Shown: in pieces, positions 24,301 to 48,358 of the stretch
Layout: the number at the start of each line of letters is the position of its first letter
Numbering within the stretch: the first letter of the stretch is position 1
Assembly: GCA_025642075.2 (NCBI GenBank)
Contig: JAODUO010000486.1
Span: 364,263-428,262 of the forward strand
Source: Ridgeia piscesae
Lineage: Eukaryota; Annelida; Polychaeta; Sabellida; Siboglinidae
Length of the DNA: 64,000 nucleotides
Direction: 5' to 3'
Notes under the pieces: generated by a model
The model's input: only the letters and a program-made list of their open reading frames with translations
Database searches by the model: none
Told to the model about the DNA's origin: nothing
Program-made: the position numbers and the translations under genes

Positions 24301-24696
24301 ACCATTGCATATAACTGATACATCTTTATTAAGTACCCGGTACATCATTTCGACACTTACTGTAAACAGTAATGATCTTAGTTGGTAATTTGTTTGTACG
24401 TGAATTATTTGTTAGAATTTCATACTTTGACACTGTTAATTTAGTATACAAAAGCACATTTATTTCCATTTGAACACCAAAGTAACAACATCTTTTTTGA
24501 TACAACTTCTTGAACTTGCTTTCTATCGTTCCCTCTTATTAAACACTACAGGACAGATAGCAACACCCTGTCCAGGAAGTTGATTTCCTTTATCTATAAT
24601 CTTGTGAAACACCTCACCTATTTCTGAGAATGACGGTGATGACGTTGACACCGACACAGCGTCACTTTCTCCACTGTTCACGCTTGCGTCGGCCAT
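18336..24696 (-). CDS. Unidentified basic protein of about 289 aa, six exons
   Basis: Exons in transcription order: 24696-24550, 24045-23904, 23214-23150, 21589-21497, 20463-20240 and 18534-18336 (TAA). All have GT-AG borders and every phase agrees, giving 870 nt. Residues 1-49 are Ser-rich and start MADASVNSGESD. Exon 2 has LTAEQRDIVSKRSQLATW and then a strongly basic, probably coiled-coil stretch. Exons 3-5 give KDDFYNKSLEFKAWLHEY, AKVLFKKFVKKWN and RYYRGVDALWAAGTPE, which look like one conserved domain with many aromatic and basic residues. The C-terminal half is polar and probably disordered. A stronger donor at 24617 (ATAG|GTGAGG) would end exon 1 earlier but break the phase. No signal peptide or clear membrane segment. 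Probably nuclear, but that is inference. It is convergent with IBTK. I do not recognise the family. Confidence 0.68.
19925..20205 (+). mobile_element. RTE-like LINE 3' fragment
   Basis: The + strand reads IRNRLRWYVYIEKKDN and then APFGRPRKTWQLC, the same C-terminal motif as the copy at 12243. It ends in a short ATGATCATGATGATTA run typical of RTE-type tails. It is antisense in the last intron of the - strand gene. Confidence 0.7.
21847..22314. mobile_element. MITE with TTAA target duplication (468 bp)
   Basis: TTAA at 21843-21846 and 22315-22318 flank terminal inverted repeats beginning AGGGATACTCCA, matching at about 20 of 23 positions. TTAA duplications indicate piggyBac or Kolobok-type transposition. 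No transposase frame is present, so it is non-autonomous. It contains the palindrome at 22104-22147. Confidence 0.8.
22104..22147. repeat. Perfect 17-bp inverted repeat with TGACGTAA/TTACGTCA
   Basis: ATGCGCCAGTGACGTAA, a 10-nt loop, then its exact complement. A related, less perfect pair lies about 150 bp upstream (GCGCCAGAGACGTAA and GTCACTGACGCATA). Both are inside the MITE. The core resembles a CREB/ATF-type site; that role is speculative. Confidence 0.85.
22624..23072. mobile_element. Second TTAA-flanked MITE (449 bp), long terminal inverted repeats
   Basis: TTAA at 22620-22623 and 23073-23076 bracket inverted repeats of about 50 bp with few mismatches, starting AGCGACATG and including TGCAAAATCATGTTA. 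No transposase frame. It lies in the same intron as the 21847 element, but the termini are unrelated in sequence. Confidence 0.85.
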
Positions 24697-24699
24697 GGA

Positions 24700-25662
24700 G
24701 CAAATAAACCTTTGAGGTTCCTATTTGTACATAAATAATAATATTGATAAGTAATACATTAAATACAAACATTTACTAAGTAATGCTAAATGCACCTTAA
24801 CAGTTTGACAGTTTAAATGTACACTGAATCTTTCCACATCATAATAATACATCAGTACTCAGTATGTATGGTTTATAATTGCAATGTATTAACTCATAAA
24901 ACATAATAAATTTGTAAATAAAGCTGCCTGCTCAATGTGTTTCATCTCCCACTTTGGCAAACAAATTATTATTTATATGTTTTTACTTAAATAGACTAAA
25001 TAGATACTGGCAGAAATAAAAAAGTCATACATTTTTCACATGTAAATAAAAAACTTACAGTTGAAAATTAAACTTAAATTACATGTTTGCAATTATCTGT
25101 GTACATGTGGGTGTGCACGCACTCATTATTTACCCATCGTATGTTACACATCTAAACTCTTATCTTCAAAGTAAACAGTCATTCTGATCATTATCACAAT
25201 GCAAGGTAAACATCCATGCACACAATCGGTGGTGGTATTACTTGAACTTATATTTGGACTGTTTATATCTCTCTGCTCGTGTATACAGAGCCCTACATCT
25301 CAGCATTTACTGTTGGTTGTGTTGATAATATTTTAGTATCATTCCCAAAACACTCAGTATGTTGGAATATACATCCACTGAAAGGCTGTTGCAAGTATTC
25401 TAGATCTGTATAAATTTAATCATCACTGAAAACATCAAGATCGAAAGATGCAGATATCTTCATTTTCGGAGTGTCCATAAAAATTACAACTTGGTTAAAT
25501 AACTAAATAACAAAACTAGGCCTAATGCCTAGAAAACAGCGATTTTGTACATCTTTCAACATGCACAAACTTGTCCATACATAAATAAAAGGTTATTTAT
25601 GTAAACGTGGACTATCTTCTCCATAGGCCATGACATGAACTACTGCTTATGAATAATCTAAA
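24700..25662. other. Intergenic AT-rich sequence upstream of the - strand gene
   Basis: Presumably holds the promoter of the gene starting at 24696. No convincing TATA box, coding exon or repeat was identified. Confidence 0.5.
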
Positions 25663-26098
25663 GGCAGTGGCTACGCATACGTGAGCCGTATGTTTAGGCC
25701 GCCAGTTTAAAAGTACGCATTCATTCTGCATATGCTTTTATATTTGGTTACTTGAGCTGTATTTTTAGCATCGTTTGTCTAAAGGTACGGCATTCGATAG
25801 GCACATGCGCATGATTTCCATACATGAGCCTTATCTTTAGTAGCAGTCAGTTCCAAAAGTACGTGAGTTTCCTCGCACATGCATGTTTATATACATAAGC
25901 TCTACTGCTATATCTTAATTTAACACCCAGATTTAAAAGTATGTCGAAAACATCGGTCCCTCGTGTCATTCCGCCATATTGATGAGACAAGATTGACGCA
26001 ACATGCGTGCACAGAATTGAAAAACAGATGTACGCACATTCTCACGTATGGTTAGGCCACGGGTCTAAAGATATGGCTCACGTATGCATAGACACTTC
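25663..26098. mobile_element. MITE with 9-10-bp target duplication and internal tandem units
   Basis: The flanks share ATAATCTAA (25653-25661 and 26099-26107). The ends form inverted repeats around GCATACGTGAGCC. The interior has about four degenerate units of roughly 75 bp built on GAGCCGTAT...TTTAAAAGTACG. A 9-10-bp duplication suggests a Mutator-like origin; the class is an inference. Confidence 0.7.
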
Positions 26099-26862
26099 AT
26101 AATCTAAAACATATCTGAGCATTTAATCAGTTCTAATTCAAATGCTTTGAACATACCTGTTTTGTGTAGGGTTTCTTACAAAAGCCAAGCATGCATCATC
26201 ACTAACAATTTATCAAAATAAAATTTGTTATGCTTAATTAAAACGTAAGCGTAGGCCCTTACTCTTCAATGAATATAACCGGCTAACTCATTTTTTGTTT
26301 TATCATTTATGTGACGTATTTGTGGTGGTTGAATATTTTTATAATTAACACGACTAGAGAAGCTGCCAAGCACGTTAACATGCAAAGTCGGCATATTTTG
26401 ACCGTACTCGGTATAGTGGTTTACCAGAAGAAGGAAATGTGTAAAAACATGGAATCACCAATTCTAGAGACTAGAGACCCAGTAGAGTAGAGGACAACTC
26501 TGAAAACCAATGGCAATGCCGAGCATTTCCCTAAGCTAAGATTCTTAGTAAAAAGTGGCTAATCGTTCCATCTGAAATAAATACTAACCTCTAAAAACAA
26601 TGACAAATGTAGACCTAAGACTACATTAGCTGCATGTCATGAATGCAGAATACACGAAACGCTAACTTTCAAATCAACCGCGTTTTGTTTAGCGTGGGCG
26701 AACACCTGTCACTTCCGTCTTCGAGTGGGATAAGATAACCGCGCGACGGTTTGAGGATGGCCTACAATATTCTGCAGCGCTATGTGAAATTGTGTAACTA
26801 GTCCAACTACCTTCAAGACTTCAAGAATATACTGCTAAAATGTGACAGTTCACTAGCTTGCA

Positions 26863-27912
26863 ATAAGGCAAGGAGGCACTTGGTGTGTAACCACTGCCAC
26901 AGCTTGGTGGATTTTGCCGTATCGGGGTGCGGAAAAAGTTGGTCAGAGACAACGGAGGAAGGGTTTACGTTCCAATGTTTAGGGTGTTGGAAAGTGGACT
27001 GTCTGACAGCAGAGATAGCTAGGCTAACGGATATTGTGAAGGGGATGCAGAGTGGAGGGAGGGTGATTGCAAGGACAACAAATGGAGAAAGAACAACAGG
27101 AAACATGACATGCAGGAAGGTGACAGGGGAGAAAGTGACAGTAGAGAAGGAGGGAGGGACAAGGGGACAGGAGATGAGAGAAGTAGATGCGACAGGAGGT
27201 AAGACGAATGGAAGAAAGGAAGTGAGAGGTGATGTGACCAAACGGAAGTCAATAACAAGGACGATGACAGGAAGAAAAGAGACCGGAAAGAAAGGAACAA
27301 CAGAGAAAGCGGCAGGGGGAAAGTCAGCAACCAGGGAGATGCAAAACGGAGGAGCTACTCTGAAGCAGTGATCGAGGGGAGCATTAAGAACAGAAAGGGT
27401 ATTTATGGGAGACTCCATTTTGCGAAAGACAGACAGGACATTAAGCAAAGGAGAAGACGTTGTTGTTTGTCTTCCGGGGGCTAGGATAGGCATGTACTGA
27501 ACGGGTAGAGAACGTATTGGGGCAGGGCCCAAAGGGGGGGTCTATATTAGTACATGTAGGGACGAACAATGCAGACAGGGATGGAACAACCAGGATATTA
27601 AAGAGATACAGAGAGTTGGTAGAGACACTGAAGAAGACGAGAGTTGACCAGATCATACTCTCAGGAATCTTGCCAGTGATGAGGGGAAGGGGAACAACGT
27701 TTAGAAATTGCAAGAGGATGGCAATTAACGGACTATTAGAGCAGATGTGTGAAGAAGAAGGAGTTGGATTTGTAGATTTGTGGGGATATTTTGTTGGTAA
27801 AGAAGACATGTTTATGAGAGATGGCCTCCATCTAAGCGGAAAGGGCACAGCAGTGTTCTCCGAGAACCTTCTTCGATCGATGAATAATGGGACAGGTTGC
27901 AACTTTTTAAAC
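26863..27912 (+). pseudogene. CR1-like ORF1: PHD-like finger plus SGNH esterase
   Basis: The first part has a Cys/His cluster (VCNHCHS ... CGKSW ... FQCLGC) like the PHD/zinc-finger module of CR1 ORF1. A low-complexity Lys/Thr/Gly linker follows. A stop at about 27369 and a frameshift near 27485 interrupt it. The esterase module keeps GDSIL (block I with the nucleophile Ser), HVGTNNAD (block III) and DGLHLS (block V with the catalytic Asp and His). Such esterases are established in CR1 ORF1. The 3' part is open from 27517 to the TAG at 27913. Confidence 0.8.
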
Positions 27913-27917
27913 TAGAT

Positions 27918-30782
27918 TCGCAGGGGGGATACACAGAGAAGCCAAATACTAGAGGCATAGATAAAGATAGCAAAAAGACATCAGCAAAGAACAGCCTGGA
28001 AAGGCCTACGGAATTTGGTTATAAATGTGTTTGTTTAAATGCAAGGAGCATAGTAAACAAAAGAAATGAACTAAACATTATGGTAGAAGATATTGACCCT
28101 CACATAATAGGTATAACTGAATCTTGGGCCACACCCGATATATCAGATGCCGAATTAGGAATGACAGGATATTAATGTTTAGGAAAGATAGATTAGGAAA
28201 AAGGGGGAGGCGGAGTTATTTTATATATTAAAGAATCCATCCAAGCTTATGAAATAAAATTAGAAAAAGAAGCAGAATGTGAAGAAGCTGTCTGGTGTAA
28301 CATAGTTACAGGAAACTCAACATTAACTGTTGGGTTAGTGTATCGGAGTCCAAACATAAGCATGGAAGAGAATGAAAAAATACATAACGCTATAAAAGAA
28401 GTGAGTAAACGGGACTGTATTATTATGGGGGATTTTAACCATGGGCATATACAGTGGACATCTCTACAGAGTACCGGGAGAGAGGATCAAGAGTTTTTAA
28501 ATTTAGTACAAGATAGTTTCCTTTCTCAACATGTGTTAGAAGCAACCAGGGGCGAGAACGTGTTAGACATAGTATTGAGCTCACAGAAGGAATTTGTTGA
28601 TAATGTCAAGATATGTGAGCCACTGGGGTGTAGTGATCACAACCAGATACATTTTATCATCAAAGAAAAGGGGAAGAACGGAATAGAAAAATAAGGTACA
28701 AAAAAAATTTTTCACAAAGGAAGATATAAGGACAGAGGGAATATTTAGCAAAGATAGACTGGAATAACACACTGAAGAATAAGACAGCAACAGAATGCTG
28801 GAATATTTTAAAGAGTGAAATTGACTCGTCGTTCAAATTTTCCCCTTGAAAAAACAGGGGAAACGGTCAAAGAAGAAACACTTATCGAAGGAAGCCATTA
28901 GAAAAATCAAGTACAAGCAAATGATGTGGAAGACATATAGACATACCGGAAGTGAAGAAGACTATAGCATTTATAAAGAAGCACTTAATCAAGCTACAGC
29001 TGAAATTAGAAATTCAAAGAGAAGCTACGAACAAAAAATAGCTTTTAATATAAAACATGACAGCAAGAGTTTTTATGCGTATGTTCGAAGTAAACAGAAA
29101 GTTCAGGATAAGGTCGGTCCTCTAGAAAGTAGTGATGGAAACATAATAACAGAGGGATTCTTAATGGCAGAAAACCTAAATGAGTACTTTAGTTCGGTGT
29201 TTACCAGGGAAGATATTAGTATATTACCAGTACTTGAGACTAAGTTCGAAGGGAAAGAGTTTGACTATTTAGGACAACTAATTGTAACCCCAACAATGGT
29301 AGCTATGAAAATAAGAGATATGAAGGATAATAAATCACCTGGAGTGGATGGGATTCCTCCCAAATTACTATTGGAAATTGTAGAACAAATCAGCATACCG
29401 CTTGCAACAGTGTTCAATTTGTCATTAGAGGAGGGAATAGTTCCGTTAGAATGGAAAGAAGCAAACATTATACCATTATTTTAAAAAAAGGGTTCGAGAA
29501 ACAAGTCAGAGAACTATAGACCAGTTAGTTTAACATCGGTGATTTGCAAACTATTAGAAAGACTAATTAAAGATCACCTGGTTGATTTTCTTGTTAAAAA
29601 TAAATTGATAAACCCATCTCAACATGGGTTTTTAAAAGCGAGGTCATGCTTAACAAATATGTTATGTTTTTTGGAAGATGTCACAAAGTGGCTAGATGAG
29701 GGATCACCAGTAGACATAATCTACTTAGATTTTAAAAAAGCCTTTGACAAAGTGCCACACCAAAGACTACTACTTAAACTAAAGGCCCATGGCATAGGAA
29801 ATGGAATGATCAACTGGATAGAAAAATTGCTTATTGATAGAAGACAAAGAGTAGTAGTTGATGGGGAGGTTTCAAACTGGAAAGCGGTTTTGAGTGGAGT
29901 ACCGGCAGGGATCAGTACTGGGACCTATTTTATTCTTAATATATATCAATGATTTGGATGATGACATAACAAGCAAGGTGTTGAAGTTTGCGGACGACAC
30001 AAACGTGTTTAGGAAAATTAAAAGTGATGCAGATAGACAGCATTTACAAGATGATCTTAATAAGTTGATAGAATGGTCTGAGAAGTGGCAAATGCTGTTT
30101 AATTTTGGAAAGTGTAAGTGCCTTCACACAGGACATGGGAATGAAGATGCACAATATACAATGGGTGATACTGTACTAAATACTACCTTAAAGGAAAAGG
30201 ACTTAGGGTTAACTATTAGTGCTGACATGAAGGTATCAGAGCAGTGTGGAATTGCAGCAGCGAAGGGAAACCAAATTCTTGGATTAATTAGGCGAAATAT
30301 AGTGTACAAAGAAAAAGAACTAATAATACCGCTGTATAAATCAATAGTTAGGCCTCACTTAGAATATTGTATGGAGGCCATATCGCAAGAAGGATATTGA
30401 TATGCTAGAAAGAGTACAAAGGAGAGCAACCAAAATTATACAAAAACTCAGGAATATTAGTTATGAAATGCGTCTAAAAGAATGTGGTTTAACAACACTA
30501 GAAACCAGAAGATTGAGAGGAGATCAGATTGAGGTGTTTAAAATATTGAATGGATATGAAAATATTGACAGAAATATTTTTTTCACAGTCAAGGAAGAGA
30601 GAAGGACTAGAGGACATGGAGTTACATTAGCAAAGAAGCAGTGTAGACTAGATATTAGAACATTTTCATTTTCACAAACGTAAACGAATGGAACAGATTA
30701 TCAGCTGATTGTGTAGGTGCTAGTAGTGTTAATATATTTAAAAATAAAATCGACATATACCTAAGACGGGCGGGGTATACTT
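27918..30782 (+). pseudogene. CR1-like ORF2: endonuclease and reverse transcriptase
   Basis: AP endonuclease motifs: CLNARSIVNKRNEL, ITESW, GLVYRSP, IIMGDFNH and CSDHN. After a Lys-rich linker comes the reverse transcriptase: DNKSPGVDGIPPKLL, NYRPVSLTSV, IIYLDFKKAFDKVPH, GSVLGPILFLIYINDL and the catalytic FADDTNVF. The C-terminus has LERVQRRATKII and WNRLSADCV. Breaks occur near 28173, 28692, 29482 (stop), 29920, 30399 and 30665, so it is inactive. Members of this group cut a target strand and prime reverse transcription there. Confidence 0.88.
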
Positions 30783-30916
30783 AGATAGATAGGTTGGACT
30801 CTCGATAAGCCAAATGGCTTCCTAGTCCACCTGCCATCTAGAGTTGAATCTCTAGGTGGCAATCTTGTTAAATATGTAACTGCCGTGTTATATAATATGT
30901 TGCTAGCTCTAATTAA

Positions 30917-30917
<1 letters not shown>

Positions 30918-30977
<60 letters not shown>

Positions 30978-31165
30978 GCGTGTGCGTGTGCGTGTGCGTG
31001 TGCGTGGGCGTGTGCGTGCGTGTGCGTGTGCGTGTGCGTGTGCGTGTGCGTGTGCGTGTGCGTGTGCGTGTGCGTGTGCGTGTGCGTGTGCGTTTGCGTG
31101 TGCGTAGCGGTGCGTGTGCGTGTGCGTGCGCGTGCGCGTGCGCGTGCGCGTGCGCGTGCGCGTGA
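30918..31165. repeat. (GT)n then (GTGCGT)n and (GCGCGT)n tract
   Basis: A pure alternating purine-pyrimidine tract. It starts at the end of the CR1-like element and ends where the RTE-like fragment begins, so it may represent the junction of two insertions. It has strong potential for Z-DNA. Confidence 0.95.
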
Positions 31166-32640
31166 GCACAAGATCCACCACTGCAGCTTACAAAGGTGCC
31201 TGCAGACTACTACAAAAACGCACCCATGCACCGAAGTCAGACTGGTGGGAAAGGATGGCCGTGGAGCTGCAGAGAACTGATGACAGTAACGACACGAAGG
31301 GCTTCTACAATGGATTGAAGGAAGTGTGGGGACCCAAGAAGAAGGGACCTGTTCACCTGAAATCAACAGATGGAATGGAGACCTTCTCTGATAGCAAGAG
31401 AGTTGTGACAAGATGGAGTGAACACTTCCAGGAACTACTCAACGTGCCTGGCGACATAGATCATGAAGCTCTGGACAACATCCCGCAGCTCATTACCATG
31501 GCATGTCTCGATGAAGTTCGGGCCATGGATGAAATGGCTAGAGCAATCGCCGGCCTGAAAGATGGCAAAGCACCTGGGGGAGATGGAATACCTGCTGAAG
31601 TATGGAACCACGGAGGAGACAATCTGTTCAGCAGACTGCACAAACTAATCACCAATGTCTGGGAGGTGGGTTATGTACCACAAGCATGGAAGGATGTCAG
31701 CTTTGTAACCATCTACAAGAAAGGTGACCGAACAGACTGTGGGAACTATAGCGGAGTCTCTCTTCTATCCATAGCAGGCAAGATCTTCGCTAGGATCCTC
31801 CTCAACAGACTATCTACCCACATAACACCAGAGGTAGTCCCGGAGACACATGTGGCTTCAGAGGTAACCGGAGCTCCGTGGATATGATATTTTATCTCCG
31901 ACAGCTACAAGACAAGTGCAGCACCGACCACTGTACATGATATTTGTCGACTTCAGTAAGGCGTTCGATACAGTTGGGAGGACCGGGCTAAGACAGCTAC
32001 TGAGGAAGTATGGATGCCCAGAGAAGTTCACAACTATGATCGAGGCTCTACATACCGGAATGATAGCGAATGTTACAAATGGGGTCAAGCAACGTTGTGT
32101 ACTGGCCCCCACGCTCTTCTCCATCTTCCTGTCAGCAATGCTCGACGAGGCTTTCAGAGACATGGGGGATGGCGTCTACATACACTCCAGACAGAGCGCT
32201 GACCTATTCAACGTCGCACAATTCAGAGCGAAGACCAAGACTACTCGAATACTGGTGAGAGAGCTGCTATTCGCAGATGACAGTGCACTGGTTGCCCACT
32301 CTGCTGAAGAGATGCAAAAAATAGTAGATGTTTTCACCGATGCGTCAAAGAAGTTCGGCCTGAAGATTAACATCAAGAAGACCGAGGTGCTGTACCAACC
32401 CAACTCTACAAAAACCCGATAGGAAGATATCACGGTTGATGGAAACGGTACAAGCTGAACTCTGTTCTGGAATTCACCTACCTCGGAAGCACTATATCAA
32501 GTACTGGATGCATTGGCGATGAAATACAGAGTAGGATGGCGAAGGCTAGTGCATCTTTCGGCCGACTACGCCAGAGCCTCTGGAACAACCACCCTGTGTT
32601 AAAGGCAAGATTTACCGTGCAATCGTGCTGTCCTCCCTCC
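31166..32640 (+). pseudogene. RTE-like LINE reverse transcriptase fragment
   Basis: Starts inside the pre-RT region (WWERMAVELQRTDDSND). It contains LKDGKAPGGDGIPAEVW, VTIYKKGDRTDCGNYSG, a break near 31885, FVDFSKAFDTVGR, GVKQRCVLAPTLFSIFLSA, LLFADDSALVAHSAEE and, after another break near 32420, VLEFTYLGSTISS and SFGRLRQSLWN. The RT catalytic motif FADD is intact, but the endonuclease is absent and the frame is broken twice. The 3' end is cut by the MITE at 32643. The clade assignment (RTE or a relative) rests on motif style. Confidence 0.85.
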
Positions 32641-32642
32641 TA

Positions 32643-32887
32643 AGGAGCCGAGGCCTGGACAATGTACCCTAGGTGAAAAAGCTGCATATCTTCACGATGC
32701 GACATCTGTCAAAATTAATAAATGTTCACTATCTAGTTAAATGCAATCGAAAATCTAACGACTAATACCGTATATAGATGGCGCTATATATGCAGTGTGC
32801 AAATTGAAATAGTTTCATCTTCCTAGTCTTCCATGTTCTATCGTTCAAAACACATTGACAAAAAAAATTCTTTATGCCGAGGCTCCT
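32643..32887. mobile_element. Small TA-flanked MITE (245 bp)
   Basis: TA at 32641 and 32888 flanks short inverted repeats AGGAGCCGAGGC and GCCGAGGCTCCT (10 of 12 complementary). A TA duplication suggests a Tc1/mariner-type element. It interrupts the end of the RTE-like fragment. Confidence 0.55.
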
Positions 32888-33351
32888 TAAAACAAAGGTC
32901 TGACTTTCACATGTTTTCTTTATAGAACATGTAGCCCTCTACGTGCGTTTACAAGTGTATGCTGTTAATCGTGTGCAATGCCGGGCGGCACGCCTTGAGG
33001 ATATCTATATATTGTGGTAATACGTGTAATTCTACGACGCGACAGCGCTGCTAAAAATAAGCTGCACTTTGACCACCGCCGTCCCACCTTCACCCAACCT
33101 TCGCCCAACTCTTTGATGTTTTATTTATATCTCTTCTTCTGTCTACCTGTAGCATTTCGAGGAACAAATGATGCTAGTTTATGGGTTCTTAGGCCTAGTC
33201 ACTCGTGTGATCGGTTGATTATAAAGAACCTTTTACATGTTAGCAGCTATAAATGTTAGCGCAACGGGTCGAGCGCATCACACAAAGAGCAATTCCTAGA
33301 AAACAACTGAACCATTTCGCCATTCGTTCAAAAAAGTGTACTGGTTCGTGG

Positions 33352-33356
<5 letters not shown>

Positions 33357-33402
<46 letters not shown>
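33357..33402. repeat. (TA)n microsatellite
   Basis: Uninterrupted TA run inside copy A of the duplicated segment; absent from copy B. Confidence 0.9.
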
Positions 33403-33406
<4 letters not shown>

Positions 33407-33664
33407 TGTATGTGATCAGTGGATTGCGAATCTTTCTACATATAAGACAGCGATAAAAGTAAGTTTTGAAATGATCTGGCACCGTGACATGATGCAATGA
33501 TTTAGAGACAAGCACACTTATAATTAATCATGATGCATTTAATAGGCGAACGTACATGAAGAGTAGACACAAGAAAGCTATAGCTGTCATGTAACATAAA
33601 TATTTATTCAATTAATGTGCCTGAACAAAAGTGAACAATTGTTTTGCAAACCACACACATATCC

Positions 33665-33994
33665 GCAGGCACACTGACGCACACGCACACGCACGCGCAC
33701 ACATATTATACGTATACACAATGCGCACAACACACACATACACACATGCATACATGCATCAATACATACATGCATACATACATACATACATACATACATA
33801 CATACATACACACATACATACATACATACATACATACATACATACATACATACATACATACATACATACACACATACATACATACATACATACATACATA
33901 CATACATACATACATACATACATACATACATACATACATACATACATACATACATACACACACATATATACATACACATTACCAACACACCACA

Positions 33995-34056
<62 letters not shown>
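33665..34056. repeat. (CATA)n / (CGCA)n compound microsatellite
   Basis: CGCA and CA blocks, a long TACA/CATA run (about 33745-33955), then a CGCA run to 34056. It lies 0.5 kb upstream of the exon 1a TATA box. Confidence 0.95.
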
Positions 34057-34057
<1 letters not shown>

Positions 34058-34587
34058 GCAGGTATGGGCACTTTGCCCCAATTCAAAGGTGGGCGGAATG
34101 TCTCATTGGCGACCATGCTGAAAAGTTTAGAGTCGTGCCATTTTCTGTTATCACTCACCGTATTTGAAGGCATGGAAATGCAGGTAATATAACATAGTTT
34201 AAAAACCCATTCTTAGCTTTTTTAAATATTCAACATTTAGTGGGAATTTATTGATAAATAAGGAAGCGATCTTACAGCAAATGGCAAAGAAACGGTAAAG
34301 CACCTCTGGTTACATCGTGTTCGATTGTGTAAAGCCATAGGGGTCTAGTACGTTCGCGTGTCGTCGTGAGACATTACTCTTTTCTGTAATCGTAGGTCTA
34401 CGCCTTCTAACACCACGGTTTGTTGTCGTATTTGTTGACATAACCCAGCGAGCATCGTTCGATCGGTGTTGAAATTAACAACCGTATAGGCTACTGTTGT
34501 GAAATATCTTTATTATGTCAACATAGAAGCGATTACACCGACACGTGTTCCGAGTGTTTGCCTCAGTGCGCACGCGTGCTGGACTAA

Positions 34588-34593
34588 TATAAA
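34588..34593 (+). promoter_or_regulatory. TATA box of NT5DC1 exon 1a
   Basis: TATAAA 55-60 bp upstream of the ATG at 34648, so transcription should start near GAGCAACTAGTTTC, leaving a short leader. The same arrangement recurs at 36670. Confidence 0.7.
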
Positions 34594-34647
34594 TGACGCT
34601 CCGAGCAACTAGTTTCAAGCAAAACCGGATAAAGCAACTCAGCCAAG

Positions 34648-47182
<12,535 letters not shown>

Positions 47183-47299
47183 TGCGAGACTGTATCCGAT
47201 AGAACAAGATATAAGCGACCCGAAGCAGACTACTTGGAACTCGTTATAAGAAGTAGTCGATAGATCTCATCCACGAAAGGCGAGGACTTCATGGCCAGA

Positions 47300-47560
47300 C
47301 TGTTGGTGGTACAATAATTTATCAAGCGCTCAAATGCCGGCACATAATTGTGTGTGAACATTGGATACGTTTCTACAGACAATCTATGTTCGAATGTACA
47401 TTTGTAACATAAAGTGATTCATTGTTTATATTCATATATCATGCGTGTTACCCTTATAAATTGTCGAGTGCTCAAATGCGTGCATATACGGGTCGCTGGA
47501 CGTGTTTCGACAGACGATCCACCATGAGTACTCATTTGTACATAATATAAAGTGGTTTAT
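47300..47560 (+). repeat. Imperfect tandem duplication in the NT5DC1 3'UTR
   Basis: Blocks around GCGCTCAAATGC and CATTTGTA...ATAAAGTG.TT.ATTG recur about 145 bp apart. Each copy has an ATAAAG-type string that may act as a weak polyadenylation signal. Confidence 0.6.
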
Positions 47561-47603
47561 TGGAATTACAAGATGTATATGTTCTATAAAATATATGTGT
47601 AAA

Positions 47604-47710
<107 letters not shown>

Positions 47711-47908
47711 ATAACTGATCGTTGCTTTGAACGAGTCACTGTCTCTATCAGCACGAAATCATGGTGCGGGAATATTCTGGTAGATGGCAGCACGGTCAGT
47801 TTCACTGTACGAATAATGCGCCATTGGTTGCCCAAACCACGAAGATCGTTACCGAGGTTGTTTTCGTTACGTCGCTTTTGAACCTATAATTTGTTATAAT
47901 GTAAGTCA

Positions 47909-47914
47909 AATAAA
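47909..47914 (+). terminator. Possible NT5DC1 polyadenylation signal
   Basis: AATAAA about 730 nt after the stop codon, followed by a T/G-rich stretch (TTTTGTTTCTGT). The ATAAA-type strings at 47410 and 47550 are nearer alternatives. Confidence 0.4.
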
Positions 47915-48127
47915 AATGATGGCTATTATTTTGTTTCTGTCGACGCAGTTAGTGTTGTTTGTTAATATTATAGTGTGCATTGACACTGTGGTTATTGTGG
48001 TCTCGACGTATCAACCGTCATGGTGGTCACGATTTGTTTTGAACTTGAACATGAAGTAAGATTAATCTGACTAGTCATTTGATTATCAGCCATGACGTCA
48101 CATGTATTCCCCGCGTTAATCGACGCA

Positions 48128-48358
48128 TCTGTGCGAGTGTGTGCGCGTGTGTGTGTGCGCGTGTGTGTGTGCGCGTGTGCGCGTGTGCGCGTGTGCGCGT
48201 GTGCGCGTGTGCGCGTGCGCGTGTGCGCGTGTGCGCGTGTGCGCGTGTGCGCGCGTGCGCGCGTGCGCGCGTGCGCGCGTGTGTGCTTGCGTGCGTATGT
48301 GCGTGCGCGCGTATGCGTGTGCTTGTGCGTGCACGTGCTTGCGCGTGCGCGTGGGTGG
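48128..48358. repeat. (GTGCGC)n alternating purine-pyrimidine tract
   Basis: About 230 bp of GTGCGC/GTGT/GCGC units between NT5DC1 and the metalloprotease gene. High Z-DNA potential. Confidence 0.95.

Larger units (their letters stand above)
26820..30880 (+). mobile_element. Nearly full-length, decayed CR1-like non-LTR retrotransposon
   Basis: ORF1 followed by ORF2 in the order expected for CR1-group LINEs, then a short 3' UTR (GGTTGGACTCTCGATAAGCC region) ending at a long GT microsatellite. The 5' boundary is not defined. Frameshifts and stops disable it, but domain order is complete. It occupies intergenic DNA between the - strand gene and NT5DC1. Confidence 0.9.

Noticed and set aside
24118..24348. 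Reverse-strand frame with a hydrophobic segment as an exon of the unidentified gene
   Set aside because: Its only acceptor (TTGCAG at about 24285) gives a phase incompatible with both neighbours, and no good donor keeps it. The six-exon model works without it.
27019..27532. Reverse-strand Ser/Pro/Leu-rich frames opposite the CR1-like ORF1
   Set aside because: Antisense shadow of the Lys/Thr/Gly-rich linker of ORF1.
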